From: Oscillospiraceae bacterium
GTDB taxonomy: Bacteria > Bacillota > Clostridia > Oscillospirales > Ruminococcaceae
Assembly: GCA_015067175.1 (NCBI GenBank)
Contig: SVMX01000005.1
Coordinates: 124,001 to 188,000, forward strand
DNA: 64,000 nt
Reading direction: 5' to 3'
In this document: in pieces, positions 52,081 through 60,868 of the stretch
Layout: every line of letters begins with the position of its first letter
Numbering within the stretch: position 1 is the stretch's first letter
Made by a program: the position numbers and the translations under genes
Notes under the pieces: model-generated
Databases searched by the model: none
What the model was told of the DNA's origin: nothing
The model's input: the letters and a program-made list of their open reading frames with translations, nothing else

Positions 52081-53277
52081 ATGTCAGTGAAAAACGATTC
52101 CCGTCATACCATTTTGGCGAGCTATGGCGGTTATATAACACAAGCTATCGTGAACAATCTTCTGGCGCTGTTGCTGCTTATATTCCGCGACCGCTTCGGT
52201 ATTCCGCTGGAGCAGCTGACATTGCTTGTGACGATAAATTTTCTGGTGCAGCTTGCGGTAGACCTGCTTGCGGCAAAATACGCCGATAAGATAGGCTGGC
52301 GCAGATGTATAGTAGCGGCGCATATCCTTGCTGCTGCGGGCATTGCAGGGCTTGCGTTTCTGCCGAAGCTCATGCCGCCGTTTGCGGGGCTTGTTGTGTG
52401 TGTTGTTTTGTATGCGATAGGCGGAGGTCTTATCGAGGTGCTTGTAAGCCCTCTCGTTGAAGCTTGTCCCACTGATAACAAAGCAGGTGTAATGAGCTTG
52501 CTTCATTCCTTTTATTGCTGGGGCACGGTGGCGGTGGTGGTGTTATCCACGCTTTTTCTGCACTTTTTCGGCAAGGAAAGCTGGGAGCTTCTGGCGCTTA
52601 TCTGGTCAGTCTTTCCTCTTATCATAGCAGTATACTTCACTCAGGTGCCGATATACAGCTTGGTAGACGAGGGTGAACAGCTGCCGCTCACAAAGCTGTG
52701 CACGGTCAAAGGCTTTTGGATATTTGTGCTGATGATATTTGCCGCAGGCGCAAGCGAGCAGGCAATGAGCCAATGGGCGTCGGCTTTCGCGGAGGAGGGC
52801 CTTGGCATAACCAAGACTATGGGCGATCTTCTTGGCCCGTGTGTGTTCTCTGTGCTTATGGGACTTGCACGCGTGCTGTACGGAAAATTCAGCGAGAAGC
52901 TTGACTTAAATATATTTATGTCGGGCTGTGCCGGGCTGTGTATAGTCGCATATCTGCTTGCGTCACTATCTGCGCTGCCTTGGCTTGCTCTTGTCGGCTG
53001 CGGTCTGTGCGGACTTTCGGTGGGCATCATGTGGCCTGCTGTTTACAGTATGGCGTCTGCTGCGATACCAAAAGGCGGTGCGGGAATGTTTGCATTGCTT
53101 GCTCTATCGGGAGATCTTGGCTGCTCTGGCGGCCCTACCGCGGTGGGACTTATTTCGGGAGCGGCAGACGGCGATCTGAAGCTTGGACTGCTGTGGGCGG
53201 TGGTGTTCCCAGCGATAATGCTTATCGGAAACCTGCTTCGTCACAAGGGCGAAAAAGGTGAACATTCTGCAAAATAA
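52081..53277 (+). CDS. Major facilitator superfamily transporter
   Basis: A 398-residue protein with 12 membrane segments. The inter-helix loop AAKYADKIGWRRC is the MFS motif A (G-x3-D-R-x-G-R type), and a mid-protein acidic loop lies between TM6 and TM7. The start at 52081 follows AAGAGGTG; the upstream ATG has no site. The substrate is not readable; close homologues are described as FucP- or sugar-like, so a sugar or drug role is possible. It has its own promoter after the two-component system. Confidence 0.85.
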   Translation: MSVKNDSRHTILASYGGYITQAIVNNLLALLLLIFRDRFGIPLEQLTLLVTINFLVQLAVDLLAAKYADKIGWRRCIVAAHILAAAGIAGLAFLPKLMPPFAGLVVCVVLYAIGGGLIEVLVSPLVEACPTDNKAGVMSLLHSFYCWGTVAVVVLSTLFLHFFGKESWELLALIWSVFPLIIAVYFTQVPIYSLVDEGEQLPLTKLCTVKGFWIFVLMIFAAGASEQAMSQWASAFAEEGLGITKTMGDLLGPCVFSVLMGLARVLYGKFSEKLDLNIFMSGCAGLCIVAYLLASLSALPWLALVGCGLCGLSVGIMWPAVYSMASAAIPKGGAGMFALLALSGDLGCSGGPTAVGLISGAADGDLKLGLLWAVVFPAIMLIGNLLRHKGEKGEHSAK

Positions 53278-53280
53278 CAA

Positions 53281-53311
53281 AATGTGTCCCGAGTTCTCTC
53301 GGGACATTTCT
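53281..53311 (+). terminator. Rho-independent terminator after the MFS gene
   Basis: The stem TGTCCCGAG / CTCGGGACA is followed by TTTCTG. Confidence 0.85.
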
Positions 53312-53317
53312 GCATAA

Positions 53318-53348
53318 AAAAGCGCCCTCTTGTATGAGGGCGCTTTGA
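53318..53348 (-). terminator. Terminator of the minus-strand coaD-run
   Basis: The stem AAAGCGCCCTC / GAGGGCGCTTT with loop TTGTAT lies just past the stop of the ATPase-subunit-H-like gene. Confidence 0.88.
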
Positions 53349-53350
53349 GA

Positions 53351-53863
53351 TTAGTTCTTAGGCTGCTGAGGCGCTTTTTGAACCTGCTGCTTTGCAGGGT
53401 CGATCTGGATATCGTTGCCCGAATTAAGCGTTTTTCTCATGATGCGCAGATTGTTGATATCTTTTGCGAGAAGCTCCTCGACTCTGCCGAGCATCTTGTC
53501 TGTAAAATCATTTGTGGAGGTGCGGATAAGATTACTGCGAGCCTGTGCGTTGCTGATCTCCTCTGTAGCGCGCTTGCGTGCCTCTTTCATAATGGAGTTC
53601 TGGTCAAGCAGCTCGTTTCTGCGCTGCTCCGCCTTGCGTATGATATCCTCCGCTTCGCGCTTTGCGTCGGAGATTATGCGGTTTTTATCCGCAACGACAT
53701 TCTGAGCCTGCTGTATCTCCTTGGGAAGCACAAGGCGCATTTCTGTAGCTATCTCGTCTATCTGTGCAACATCGACCATGCTCTTTTTTGAGAGCGGAAC
53801 GGGAGTGGCTTTTCTTACCACCTCGTCAAGCATTGAAATAAGGTCTAAAAGGCTGTAATCCAT
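53351..53863 (-). CDS. V-type ATPase subunit-H-like coiled-coil protein
   Basis: A 170-residue protein. It starts MDYSLLDLISMLDEVV and is dominated by a long helical coiled coil (about 55-140; Glu/Arg/Lys/Ala heptads). This type of protein follows coaD in many Clostridia and is often labelled as an ATPase, although it has no ATP-binding site. It may be a DivIVA-like or membrane-associated adaptor; the function is unknown. It starts 20 bases after the coaD stop, so it is in the same operon. Confidence 0.7.
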   Translation of the reverse strand: MDYSLLDLISMLDEVVRKATPVPLSKKSMVDVAQIDEIATEMRLVLPKEIQQAQNVVADKNRIISDAKREAEDIIRKAEQRRNELLDQNSIMKEARKRATEEISNAQARSNLIRTSTNDFTDKMLGRVEELLAKDINNLRIMRKTLNSGNDIQIDPAKQQVQKAPQQPKN

Positions 53864-53883
53864 TTTTAATTCCGTCCTTTCCG

Positions 53884-54408
53884 TCAGTTGTTTTTCTTCT
53901 CAGCCGCTTTTCTTGCAGCGGTAAATTCGCTGTTTAGCTTCTGCACTATTTCTTTATGGATACAATCGGGAACATATTTGCTTATATCGCCGCCGAACAT
54001 CGCAACTTGCTTTACCATGCTGGAGGAAACGAATGTGGTGTTCTGGCTTGCGGGGATAAACACTGTTTCTGCGCGGGGGTTAAGGTCTTTATTGGTGTGA
54101 GCCTGCTGGAACTCGGACTCGAAATCCGTTGTTGCACGAAGTCCTTTAACAATAACGTCAACGTCCTCACGCGCATTGAAATAATCAGCAAGCAGGCCGT
54201 CGTAGCTTGCTATCTCAACATTCGGCAGGTGTGCAGTAACGCGGCGCAGAAAGTCGCAGCGCTCGGGAATGCTGAAAGCAAAGGTTTTAAACGGATTTAT
54301 AAATACCACCACTATAAGCTTGTCAAACATTTTTGAAGCGCGTGTGATGATATCGAGATGCCCGTTTGTGACGGGGTCGAAGCTGCCCGGATAAATAGCT
54401 GTTTTCAT
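53884..54408 (-). CDS. coaD: Phosphopantetheine adenylyltransferase
   Basis: A 174-residue enzyme starting MKTAIYPGSFDP, with the HIGH-type TNGH at 14-17 and VSSSMVKQ near residue 128 as the second nucleotide-binding motif. It makes dephospho-CoA, the fourth step of CoA synthesis. It follows rsmD by 28 bases on the minus strand, a common Firmicute pairing. Confidence 0.96.
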   Translation of the reverse strand: MKTAIYPGSFDPVTNGHLDIITRASKMFDKLIVVVFINPFKTFAFSIPERCDFLRRVTAHLPNVEIASYDGLLADYFNAREDVDVIVKGLRATTDFESEFQQAHTNKDLNPRAETVFIPASQNTTFVSSSMVKQVAMFGGDISKYVPDCIHKEIVQKLNSEFTAARKAAEKKNN

Positions 54409-54436
54409 TTTTGGTCGTTCCTTTCGAATAAGGTGC

Positions 54437-54997
54437 TTATTCTTCGTCCTCGATTGTTTCCTTGGGACGATATATGGTTATCGCGGTGCGCGAATGTCTC
54501 AGCACCTTTGCTATTTCAAATCTGCCAAGCTCACGCGGGAGTGTAAGCTCCTTTTCGTGCTCGCAGATGATAATGCCGCTGTCAGACATTTTTTCCTCAA
54601 GATGAGGCAGCACCTTGCTGAGTATTTTCAGATTATAGGGCGGATCGAGTATCGCGATATCAAACACTGCCCTGGTGCTTTTAAGAAAAGCCGAGAAAGG
54701 CATATTTACTACGTGTGCCTTGTCCTCAAGCTTTGTGTGAGCAAGATTTTGCTTAACGACCTTTATTGACGCTATTGCGGAGTCAACAAAATACGCTTCC
54801 TTTGCACCTCGGCTGAGCGCCTCGATGCCAAGCTGTCCGCTGCCTGCGAAAAGGTCAAGCACTGTGCGTCCCTCTATTTCAAACTGAATGGCAGAGAAGA
54901 TAGCCTCCTTAACGCCGTCGGTGGTAGGTCTTACGACTTCCGTGCCCTCAACGGTGATAAGCTTGCTTCCTCTTGCCGAGCCTGTGATAACTCTCAT
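54437..54997 (-). CDS. rsmD: 16S rRNA (guanine(966)-N2)-methyltransferase RsmD
   Basis: A 186-residue methyltransferase with SAM-binding LDLFAGSGQLGIEALSRGA (about 46-64) and the catalytic DPPYN (about 118-122). It methylates G966 of 16S rRNA. Its start overlaps the uvrC stop by one base. Confidence 0.95.
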   Translation of the reverse strand: MRVITGSARGSKLITVEGTEVVRPTTDGVKEAIFSAIQFEIEGRTVLDLFAGSGQLGIEALSRGAKEAYFVDSAIASIKVVKQNLAHTKLEDKAHVVNMPFSAFLKSTRAVFDIAILDPPYNLKILSKVLPHLEEKMSDSGIIICEHEKELTLPRELGRFEIAKVLRHSRTAITIYRPKETIEDEE

Positions 54998-56820
54998 TAA
55001 AATCTCTCCTGAATAAATTCGTACAGCTCCTGCGCTTTTTCCGCGCTTATTTTTGCGGTGATACGAAGCTGTTCGGCGGTGGCATCTTTAAGCCCCTGCT
55101 TTGTTTTAAATTCCTTTAGCAGCGCATGAGCCTTTGCTTCGCCGATGCCTTTAACTTCTGTAAGCTCTAAGCTGTAGGTCTTTTGCTTATGCTTTACGCG
55201 CTGAAAGGTTATTGAATAGCGGTGAACCTCGTCCTGTATATTGGTCAGCAGCTTGAACAGTGCCTTGTTCGCGCTGACGGATATCTCGCCGCCCTCTTTT
55301 GCAATGGCGCGGGTACGGTGCTTGCTGTCCTTTACAAGTCCGAAAAGCGGCACGCTTATTTTAAGCTCGTCCAATACCTGTGCGACCGCTGCAACGTGTC
55401 CCTTGCCGCCGTCAAGCAGTATAAGGTCGGGGAGCGGCGAAAAGCCCTCGTCCCCATCGAGATAGCGCTGCATTCTGCGGCGCAGCACCTCCTGCATACA
55501 CGCATAGTCGTCAATTCCAACGACCTCTTTTATGTTAAAGCGCCGATATCCCGCCTTGAAAGGTCTGCCGTTGCGGTAAACTATCATACCGCCGACGCGT
55601 CCTGTTTCGCCGAAGTTTGAGATATCGTAGCTTTCTATGCAAATTGGTATTTTATCAAGTCCCAGAAGATTTTTCAAGTCCTCCAGAGCGTTTATCTCCT
55701 TGGCAGTCCTGCCGACTTTAAGCGCGAGATATTCGCTTGCGTTACTTTTGGCGAGGACTATCTGAGCAAGTCCCTCGCCGCGCTGCGGCACCACGAATTT
55801 TACAGCATGACCTATTTTGTCGCGCAGAAGCTGAGTGACTATCTCCATATCCTCAAAAGGTTCGTCGATGTATATTTCTTTTGGTATCTCCTCGCGGTCG
55901 GGGTAGTAGCTCAGCAGAAAATCCCTGCGCATTGCGGCAGGGTCGTATTCGTCGCCGATAAAGAAATTCTCCTTATCCACAAGACGTCCGCCGCGGTATT
56001 TCACCACTGCAACGCTTGCAAGGCTTACGTTTTGCGCAAGCGCAACTATATCGTAATCATCGGTCTTGTAGTCGAAAATCTTCTGCGAATTGTGCAGCCT
56101 TGCTATCGCTTGTATCCTGTCGCGAAGCTTTGCGGCTTTTTCAAATTCGAGGTTTTCGGCGGCTTCCTCCATCTCCTTACGAAGTTGCTCGGCAGACTTC
56201 TGCGAGCCGTCCTTGAGATATTTTAAAGCCTCGTCTATTATCTTCTTGTATTCCTCCGAGGATATCTTTCCTCGGCACACGCCCATGCACTTTTTGATGT
56301 GCATATTAAGACAGGGGCGCTCCTTGCCGAAATCCATCGGGAAGCTTTTGCGGCAGGTAGGCAGCATGAAGATGGTGTTTGCCTCTTCAACAGCCTGCTT
56401 TACGGTAAAGCCGCTTGTAAACGGGCCGAGATAATCGGCGTTTTTATCGCTTGTATTAAGCGCATAGCTTATCCTTGGATAAGCGCCGTGAGAAATCTTG
56501 ATGTAATTATAGCCCTTGTCGTCCTTTAAAAGGATATTGTATTTGGGCTTGTGAAGCTTTATAAGGCTGCATTCCAGCACGAGCGCGTCGAGCTCGCTTG
56601 GGCAGACGATGAAATCGAAATCATAGATATTGCTGACGAGCTTTATCGTCTTTGCATTGTGGCTGCCGTCGTTTCTGAAATAGGACGTTACGCGGTTTTT
56701 CAGCGCCTTTGCTTTTCCGACATAGATGATATTGCCGGTCTTATCTTTCATGAGATAAACGCCCGGATTCAGCGAAAGCCTGTTTGCTTTATCCCTCAGA
56801 TAGTCGATACGTTCATTCAT
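54997..56820 (-). CDS. uvrC: Excinuclease ABC subunit C
   Basis: A 607-residue UvrC: GIY-YIG nuclease domain (about 1-95, PGVYLMKDKTGNIIYVGKAK), a Cys region (CLNMHIKKCMGVC), UvrB-binding helix pair (about 205-240), the RNase H-like second nuclease domain (ESYDISNFGE, DDYACMQEVL, DLILLDGGKGH) and the two C-terminal helix-hairpin-helix motifs. It makes both cuts in nucleotide excision repair. The start at 56820 is preceded by GGGGAGAT; ATGs further upstream lack a ribosome binding site. Confidence 0.96.
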   Translation of the reverse strand: MNERIDYLRDKANRLSLNPGVYLMKDKTGNIIYVGKAKALKNRVTSYFRNDGSHNAKTIKLVSNIYDFDFIVCPSELDALVLECSLIKLHKPKYNILLKDDKGYNYIKISHGAYPRISYALNTSDKNADYLGPFTSGFTVKQAVEEANTIFMLPTCRKSFPMDFGKERPCLNMHIKKCMGVCRGKISSEEYKKIIDEALKYLKDGSQKSAEQLRKEMEEAAENLEFEKAAKLRDRIQAIARLHNSQKIFDYKTDDYDIVALAQNVSLASVAVVKYRGGRLVDKENFFIGDEYDPAAMRRDFLLSYYPDREEIPKEIYIDEPFEDMEIVTQLLRDKIGHAVKFVVPQRGEGLAQIVLAKSNASEYLALKVGRTAKEINALEDLKNLLGLDKIPICIESYDISNFGETGRVGGMIVYRNGRPFKAGYRRFNIKEVVGIDDYACMQEVLRRRMQRYLDGDEGFSPLPDLILLDGGKGHVAAVAQVLDELKISVPLFGLVKDSKHRTRAIAKEGGEISVSANKALFKLLTNIQDEVHRYSITFQRVKHKQKTYSLELTEVKGIGEAKAHALLKEFKTKQGLKDATAEQLRITAKISAEKAQELYEFIQERF

Positions 56821-56858
56821 GGGCAATCTCCCCGACAGCAAATTATTATTCATATTAC

Positions 56859-56887
56859 ATTGTACCATCTTTTCATAAAAAATACAA
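56859..56887 (-). promoter_or_regulatory. Sigma-A promoter of the uvrC-rsmD-coaD run
   Basis: On the minus strand, -35 TTGTAT (56887-56882) and -10 TACAAT (56864-56859) with 17-base spacing. Confidence 0.65.
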
Positions 56888-56914
56888 GTGGTAGATGAAA
56901 TTATTTGCGCTTCT

Positions 56915-56943
56915 TTGACAAAATGCCGACATTGTGGTATACT
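56915..56943 (+). promoter_or_regulatory. Sigma-A promoter upstream of the 57099 gene
   Basis: A -35 TTGACA (56915-56920) and -10 TATACT (56938-56943) with 17-base spacing. It is back-to-back with the uvrC promoter. Confidence 0.7.
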
Positions 56944-56953
56944 AAAAACGGCT

Positions 56954-57068
56954 TATTTCAATTGCTTCGCAATTGCGCCGCTTTTATTGAACGGCTGACC
57001 TTGCCGCTTTGCGGCAACGCTGCTTGCGCAGCTACCAAACACTGTGTGTTTGGGGTCATGGTATACTT
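56954..57068 (+). repeat. Cluster of four small hairpins in the leader
   Basis: Adjacent inverted repeats are CAATTGC/GCAATTG, TTGCCGC/GCGGCAA, GCTGC/GCAGC and CCAAACA/TGTTTGG. Together they fill most of the leader of the downstream gene. A second copy of GGTATACT (57060-57067) follows the cluster, repeating the -10 region at 56936-56943. Confidence 0.5.
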
Positions 57069-57098
57069 TAAATAGCATAAAAAAGAGGGAGGAGCGAT

Positions 57099-57611
57099 AT
57101 GGCGATGACCGAGGCTTGTGCGCTTGCGCGCACACTGAATATTGCAGGTGAGCTGTATGCTGCGCTCTCCAAGGGCGAGGAGCTGTCGGGTGCAGTAACG
57201 CTGCTTGACAGCATATCTGCGGCTTTTTCCCACTGTCAAAACGAGCAAAAGCCGCTTACAAAATGCATGAGGCAGCTTAAAAAGCAGATAAAACGCGGAA
57301 ATGCCGAGTTTTACCGCACTGTAAAGTCTGGTTTTTCGCGGCTGTTTCCTGTGCTTCCATACGATTTTGAAAAAGCGGCAAAGCATATCCCCGCGCTGAT
57401 ATACGGAAACGATAAGATATGCGAAAAGCTGCAAAACAGCGAGCAGAACAAAGCTCGCTCTATGGCGGACGCGATGAAAAGCTATCCGAGGTTTCTTTTC
57501 GGGGAGTTTGAGGCGCTGTCGGACGAGCAGTTCTATGAGCTTGTTTTCGGGTATTATCCCAAGCTTTATGACGAGCCTTTTATGGACGATATGAGGTATC
57601 TGTTTATATGA
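57099..57611 (+). CDS. Hypothetical cytoplasmic protein
   Basis: A 170-residue, mostly helical protein with no signal peptide or membrane segment. Conserved-looking patches are LPYDFEKAAKHIPALIYGND and FGYYPKLYDEPFM near the end. I do not recognise it. It has its own promoter, a strong ribosome binding site (GAGGGAGGAG) and a terminator, and follows a leader full of hairpins. Confidence 0.75.
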   Translation: MAMTEACALARTLNIAGELYAALSKGEELSGAVTLLDSISAAFSHCQNEQKPLTKCMRQLKKQIKRGNAEFYRTVKSGFSRLFPVLPYDFEKAAKHIPALIYGNDKICEKLQNSEQNKARSMADAMKSYPRFLFGEFEALSDEQFYELVFGYYPKLYDEPFMDDMRYLFI

Positions 57612-57647
57612 CCACAGGCGGAGCGCAATTCCGCCTGTTTTTTGTAT
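57612..57647 (+). terminator. Rho-independent terminator
   Basis: The stem ACAGGCGGA / TCCGCCTGT with loop GCGCAAT is followed by TTTTTG. Confidence 0.9.
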
Positions 57648-57656
57648 ATATTCCTA

Positions 57657-57685
57657 TTGACAATCGTGTAAAATCGCTATATAAT
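57657..57685 (+). promoter_or_regulatory. Sigma-A promoter of alaS
   Basis: A -35 TTGACA (57657-57662) and -10 TATAAT (57680-57685) with 17-base spacing. Confidence 0.8.
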
Positions 57686-57752
57686 TAATATGTATGTGTT
57701 ATACTCTAAAAGGGCATTAACAGAAAATCTATAAAAATCGAGGACAACTATT

Positions 57753-60383
57753 ATGAAATGGACAGGCTTAAATGACCTCCGCGAAAGCTATCTGAAATTC
57801 TTTGAATCCAAGGGACATCTGCGCATGAACAGCTTCCCTCTTGTACCTCAGGGTGATAATTCTATCCTGCTCATCAATGCGGGTATGACCCCTCTGAAGA
57901 AGTACTTCCAGGGCATTGAGGAGCCGCCCTGCCACAGAATGACAACTTGTCAGAAGTGTATCCGTACTCCCGATATCGAGAACGTTGGTAAGACTGCACG
58001 TCACGGCACATATTTTGAGATGCTGGGCAACTTCTCTTTCGGCGATTACTTCAAGCACGAGGCTATCGCATGGGCTTGGGAGTATCTTACAAAGACTCTT
58101 GAGATACCCGAGGACAGACTTTGGGTTACTATCTACGAGGAAGACGACGAAGCGGGCGATATCTGGGCAAATGAAGTTGGCGTTCCCCGCGACCGTATCA
58201 TCAAGCTTGGCAAAAAGGATAACTTCTGGGAGCATGGAAGCGGTCCCTGCGGCCCTTGCTCTGAGATACACTTTGACCGCGGCGAGAAGTATGGTCCTTT
58301 TGAGAACTTTGAGCAGGCTTCCGACTGCGACAGAATCATCGAGATATGGAATAACGTATTTACACAGTTCGACAACGACGGCAAGGGCAACTACACCCAG
58401 CTTGCAACAAAGAACATCGACACAGGTATGGGTCTTGAAAGACTTGCCTGCGTAATGCAGGACGTTGACAACCTGTTCGAGGTTGACACCGTTCAGAATA
58501 TCATGAAGAAGATTTGCTCCATCGTTGGCGTGGAGTACAAGGCAGACGCAAAGAAGGATATCTCTATCCGTGTTATAACAGACCATATCCGCTCCACTAC
58601 ATTCATGGTTGGCGACGGTGTTCTCCCCTCCAACGAGGGCAGAGGCTACGTTCTGCGCCGTCTGCTCAGACGTGCGGCTCGTCACGGCAGAATGCTCGGC
58701 TATACAAAGTCGTTCCTGCATGAAGTATGCGATACCGTTATCGACGAAAATCTCTCCGCTTATCCTGAGCTTGATGAGAAGCGCGCTTACATCAAGAAGG
58801 TCATCAAGACCGAGGAGGAGAGCTTCGCAAAGACTGTTGACAAGGGCACTGAGATACTGAATGAGATGATCGACGCGCTCATCGCAAAGGGCGAAAAGAC
58901 CCTTGCAGGCGCAGATGTATTCAAGCTTCACGACACCTACGGCTTCCCGCTTGATCTCACAAAGGAGATACTTGAAGAAAAGGGTCTGTTTGCAGACGAG
59001 GACGGCTTCAAGGCGCTCATGCAGGAGCAGAAGGACACCGCGCGCGCTAACAAGAAGCTCGGCGGCGGCTGGGATAATGCAAAGAACAGCGAGCTTGACA
59101 ACTACAAGACAAATTTCGTTGGCTATACAGGTCTTACATCTGACACAAAGATACTCGCACTCGTTAAGGACGGCGAGATTGCAGAGCTTTGCGGCGCAGG
59201 CGACAAGGTAAGCGTTATCATCGAAAACACTCCTTTCTACGCTGAGATGGGCGGTCAGGTAGGCGACTGTGGTACTATTGCAAACGGCACAAGCGTTATC
59301 AAGGTTGAGGATACCCAGAAGCTCACAGGCGGCGCATACATCTGCAGCGGCGAGGTTATTTCGGGCGGATTCTCCGTAGGTGATAATGTAACCGCGACAG
59401 TTGACAGCGAAAAGCGTTCCGCTACCGAGAGAAACCACACCTGCGCACATATCCTGCAGAGTGCACTTAGAGAAGTTCTCGGCGACCACGTTCACCAGAG
59501 CGGCTCTTATGTTGACCCCTACAGATGCAGATTTGACTTCAGCCACTTCAATGCAGTTACTCCCGAGGAGCTTGCAAAGATCGAGGCTTATGTAAACAAG
59601 GTTATCCTTGAGGGCGTTCCTGTTGTTACAGAGGAGCTTCCTATCGAGGAGGCTAAGAAGAAAGGGGCAATGGCTCTCTTCGGTGAGAAGTACGGCGACG
59701 TTGTTCGTGTTGTTACGGTTGGTGAGTACTCCACAGAGTTCTGCGGCGGTACACATCTGAAGAACTCCGCTTGCGCAGGTCTGTTCAAGATAGTATCCGA
59801 AACATCGGTTGCAAGCGGCGTAAGACGTATCGAAGCTGTAACAGGCGCAAACGTTCTTGAACTGCTGAACAGCTACAAGGACACCGTTGTAAAGGCTGCC
59901 GAAACACTGAAGATAGCCAATACAAACGAGCTTGTAAAGCGTTGCGAGAGCGTTATGACCGAGCTTCGTGAAAAGGACAAGAAGATCGAAGCTATGCAGC
60001 AGGCTGCGGCTAATGCGCAGATGGGCGGCATTGGCGATAACTGCGCAGAGGTAAACGGTGTTAAGATAATCACTGCTGCGCTTGACGGCACAGGCGCAGA
60101 CGGTCTGAGAAAGATAGGCGACAGCCTTGCTGATAAGTTCGACTGCTTTGTTGCTATCCTTGTCGGCACTAACGAGGGCAAGAGCAATATGCTGTGCAAG
60201 TGCTCCAAGTCCGCTGTTGAAAAGGGCGCAAACGCAGGTCAGATAGTAAAGGAAATGGCTGCTCTTATGGGCGGCAAGGGCGGCGGAAAGCCCGATCAGG
60301 CTATGGCGGGTATTCCCGACACCTCAAAGCTTTCCGAGGCATTCGGCGCTGCTGCTGACATTGCTGCTAAGTTCATAAAGTGA
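57753..60383 (+). CDS. alaS: Alanine--tRNA ligase
   Basis: An 876-residue class II synthetase of usual length. The catalytic domain (about 1-245) has motif 1-3 elements, INAGMTPLKKYF and CIRTPDIENVGKTARH; the editing domain has the metal ligands HTCAH and CGGTH; and the C-terminal DHHA1 domain (about 800-876, with GGKGGGKPDQAMAG) is complete. The start follows AGGACAACT. No T-box leader was found. Confidence 0.98.
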   Translation: MKWTGLNDLRESYLKFFESKGHLRMNSFPLVPQGDNSILLINAGMTPLKKYFQGIEEPPCHRMTTCQKCIRTPDIENVGKTARHGTYFEMLGNFSFGDYFKHEAIAWAWEYLTKTLEIPEDRLWVTIYEEDDEAGDIWANEVGVPRDRIIKLGKKDNFWEHGSGPCGPCSEIHFDRGEKYGPFENFEQASDCDRIIEIWNNVFTQFDNDGKGNYTQLATKNIDTGMGLERLACVMQDVDNLFEVDTVQNIMKKICSIVGVEYKADAKKDISIRVITDHIRSTTFMVGDGVLPSNEGRGYVLRRLLRRAARHGRMLGYTKSFLHEVCDTVIDENLSAYPELDEKRAYIKKVIKTEEESFAKTVDKGTEILNEMIDALIAKGEKTLAGADVFKLHDTYGFPLDLTKEILEEKGLFADEDGFKALMQEQKDTARANKKLGGGWDNAKNSELDNYKTNFVGYTGLTSDTKILALVKDGEIAELCGAGDKVSVIIENTPFYAEMGGQVGDCGTIANGTSVIKVEDTQKLTGGAYICSGEVISGGFSVGDNVTATVDSEKRSATERNHTCAHILQSALREVLGDHVHQSGSYVDPYRCRFDFSHFNAVTPEELAKIEAYVNKVILEGVPVVTEELPIEEAKKKGAMALFGEKYGDVVRVVTVGEYSTEFCGGTHLKNSACAGLFKIVSETSVASGVRRIEAVTGANVLELLNSYKDTVVKAAETLKIANTNELVKRCESVMTELREKDKKIEAMQQAAANAQMGGIGDNCAEVNGVKIITAALDGTGADGLRKIGDSLADKFDCFVAILVGTNEGKSNMLCKCSKSAVEKGANAGQIVKEMAALMGGKGGGKPDQAMAGIPDTSKLSEAFGAAADIAAKFIK

Positions 60384-60460
60384 TCTATGTTGGGGCAGGC
60401 TGCTCTCAGCCCGCCGCTTTTAACCATATCTTAGCTAATATTATTGTATAATAAACATGG

Positions 60461-60490
60461 TGCGGTCTTTGAGAAACATCAAAGACCGTA
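60461..60490 (+). promoter_or_regulatory. Leader hairpin before the HIT gene
   Basis: The stem TGCGGTCTTTGA / TCAAAGACCGTA with loop GAAACA lies 26 bases before the HIT start. There is no T-run. It follows a -10-like TATAAT at 60447-60452. Confidence 0.5.
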
Positions 60491-60515
60491 TTGTGCAATA
60501 CAGGAGGAAACTAAA

Positions 60516-60857
60516 ATGGAAAACTGCTTATTCTGTAAGATAATCGCAGGGGAGATCCCCTCTACAAAGGTATACGAGGACGATAAGTGCCTTGCATTCC
60601 GTGATATTGCGCCTATGGCTCCAACGCATATACTTGTTATTCCCAAGAGCCACATCGGCGGCGTTGACGAGCTGACTGCTGAAAACAGCGCTGTGGTTGC
60701 GCATATCTTCAGTGTTATTCCTCAGATCGCAAAGGAGGAGGGCCTTGCAAACGGCTACCGCGTAGTTTCCAACATTGGCGAGGACGGCGGTCAGACCGTA
60801 AGACATCTGCACTTCCATATCCTCGGCGGAAAGAAGCTCAACACAGAAATGGCATAA
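60516..60857 (+). CDS. HIT-family nucleotide hydrolase
   Basis: A 113-residue HIT protein (Hinge/HinT type). It starts MENCLFCKIIAGEIP and ends with the histidine triad HLHFHILGG (about 98-106) after the conserved loop NIGEDGGQTV. These proteins hydrolyse AMP-linked compounds. The start is the Met after AGGAGGAAAC; the earlier ATG overlaps the leader hairpin. It is 11 bases before holA. Confidence 0.95.
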   Translation: MENCLFCKIIAGEIPSTKVYEDDKCLAFRDIAPMAPTHILVIPKSHIGGVDELTAENSAVVAHIFSVIPQIAKEEGLANGYRVVSNIGEDGGQTVRHLHFHILGGKKLNTEMA

Positions 60858-60868
60858 AGGAGCACTAA

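Noticed and set aside
57612-57752. Possible T-box or other riboswitch before alaS
   Set aside because: The leader is only about 65 bases from the promoter and shows no specifier loop or T-box motif.
57768-59756. A 662-codon open frame opposite alaS
   Set aside because: It is a shadow of a certain housekeeping gene.
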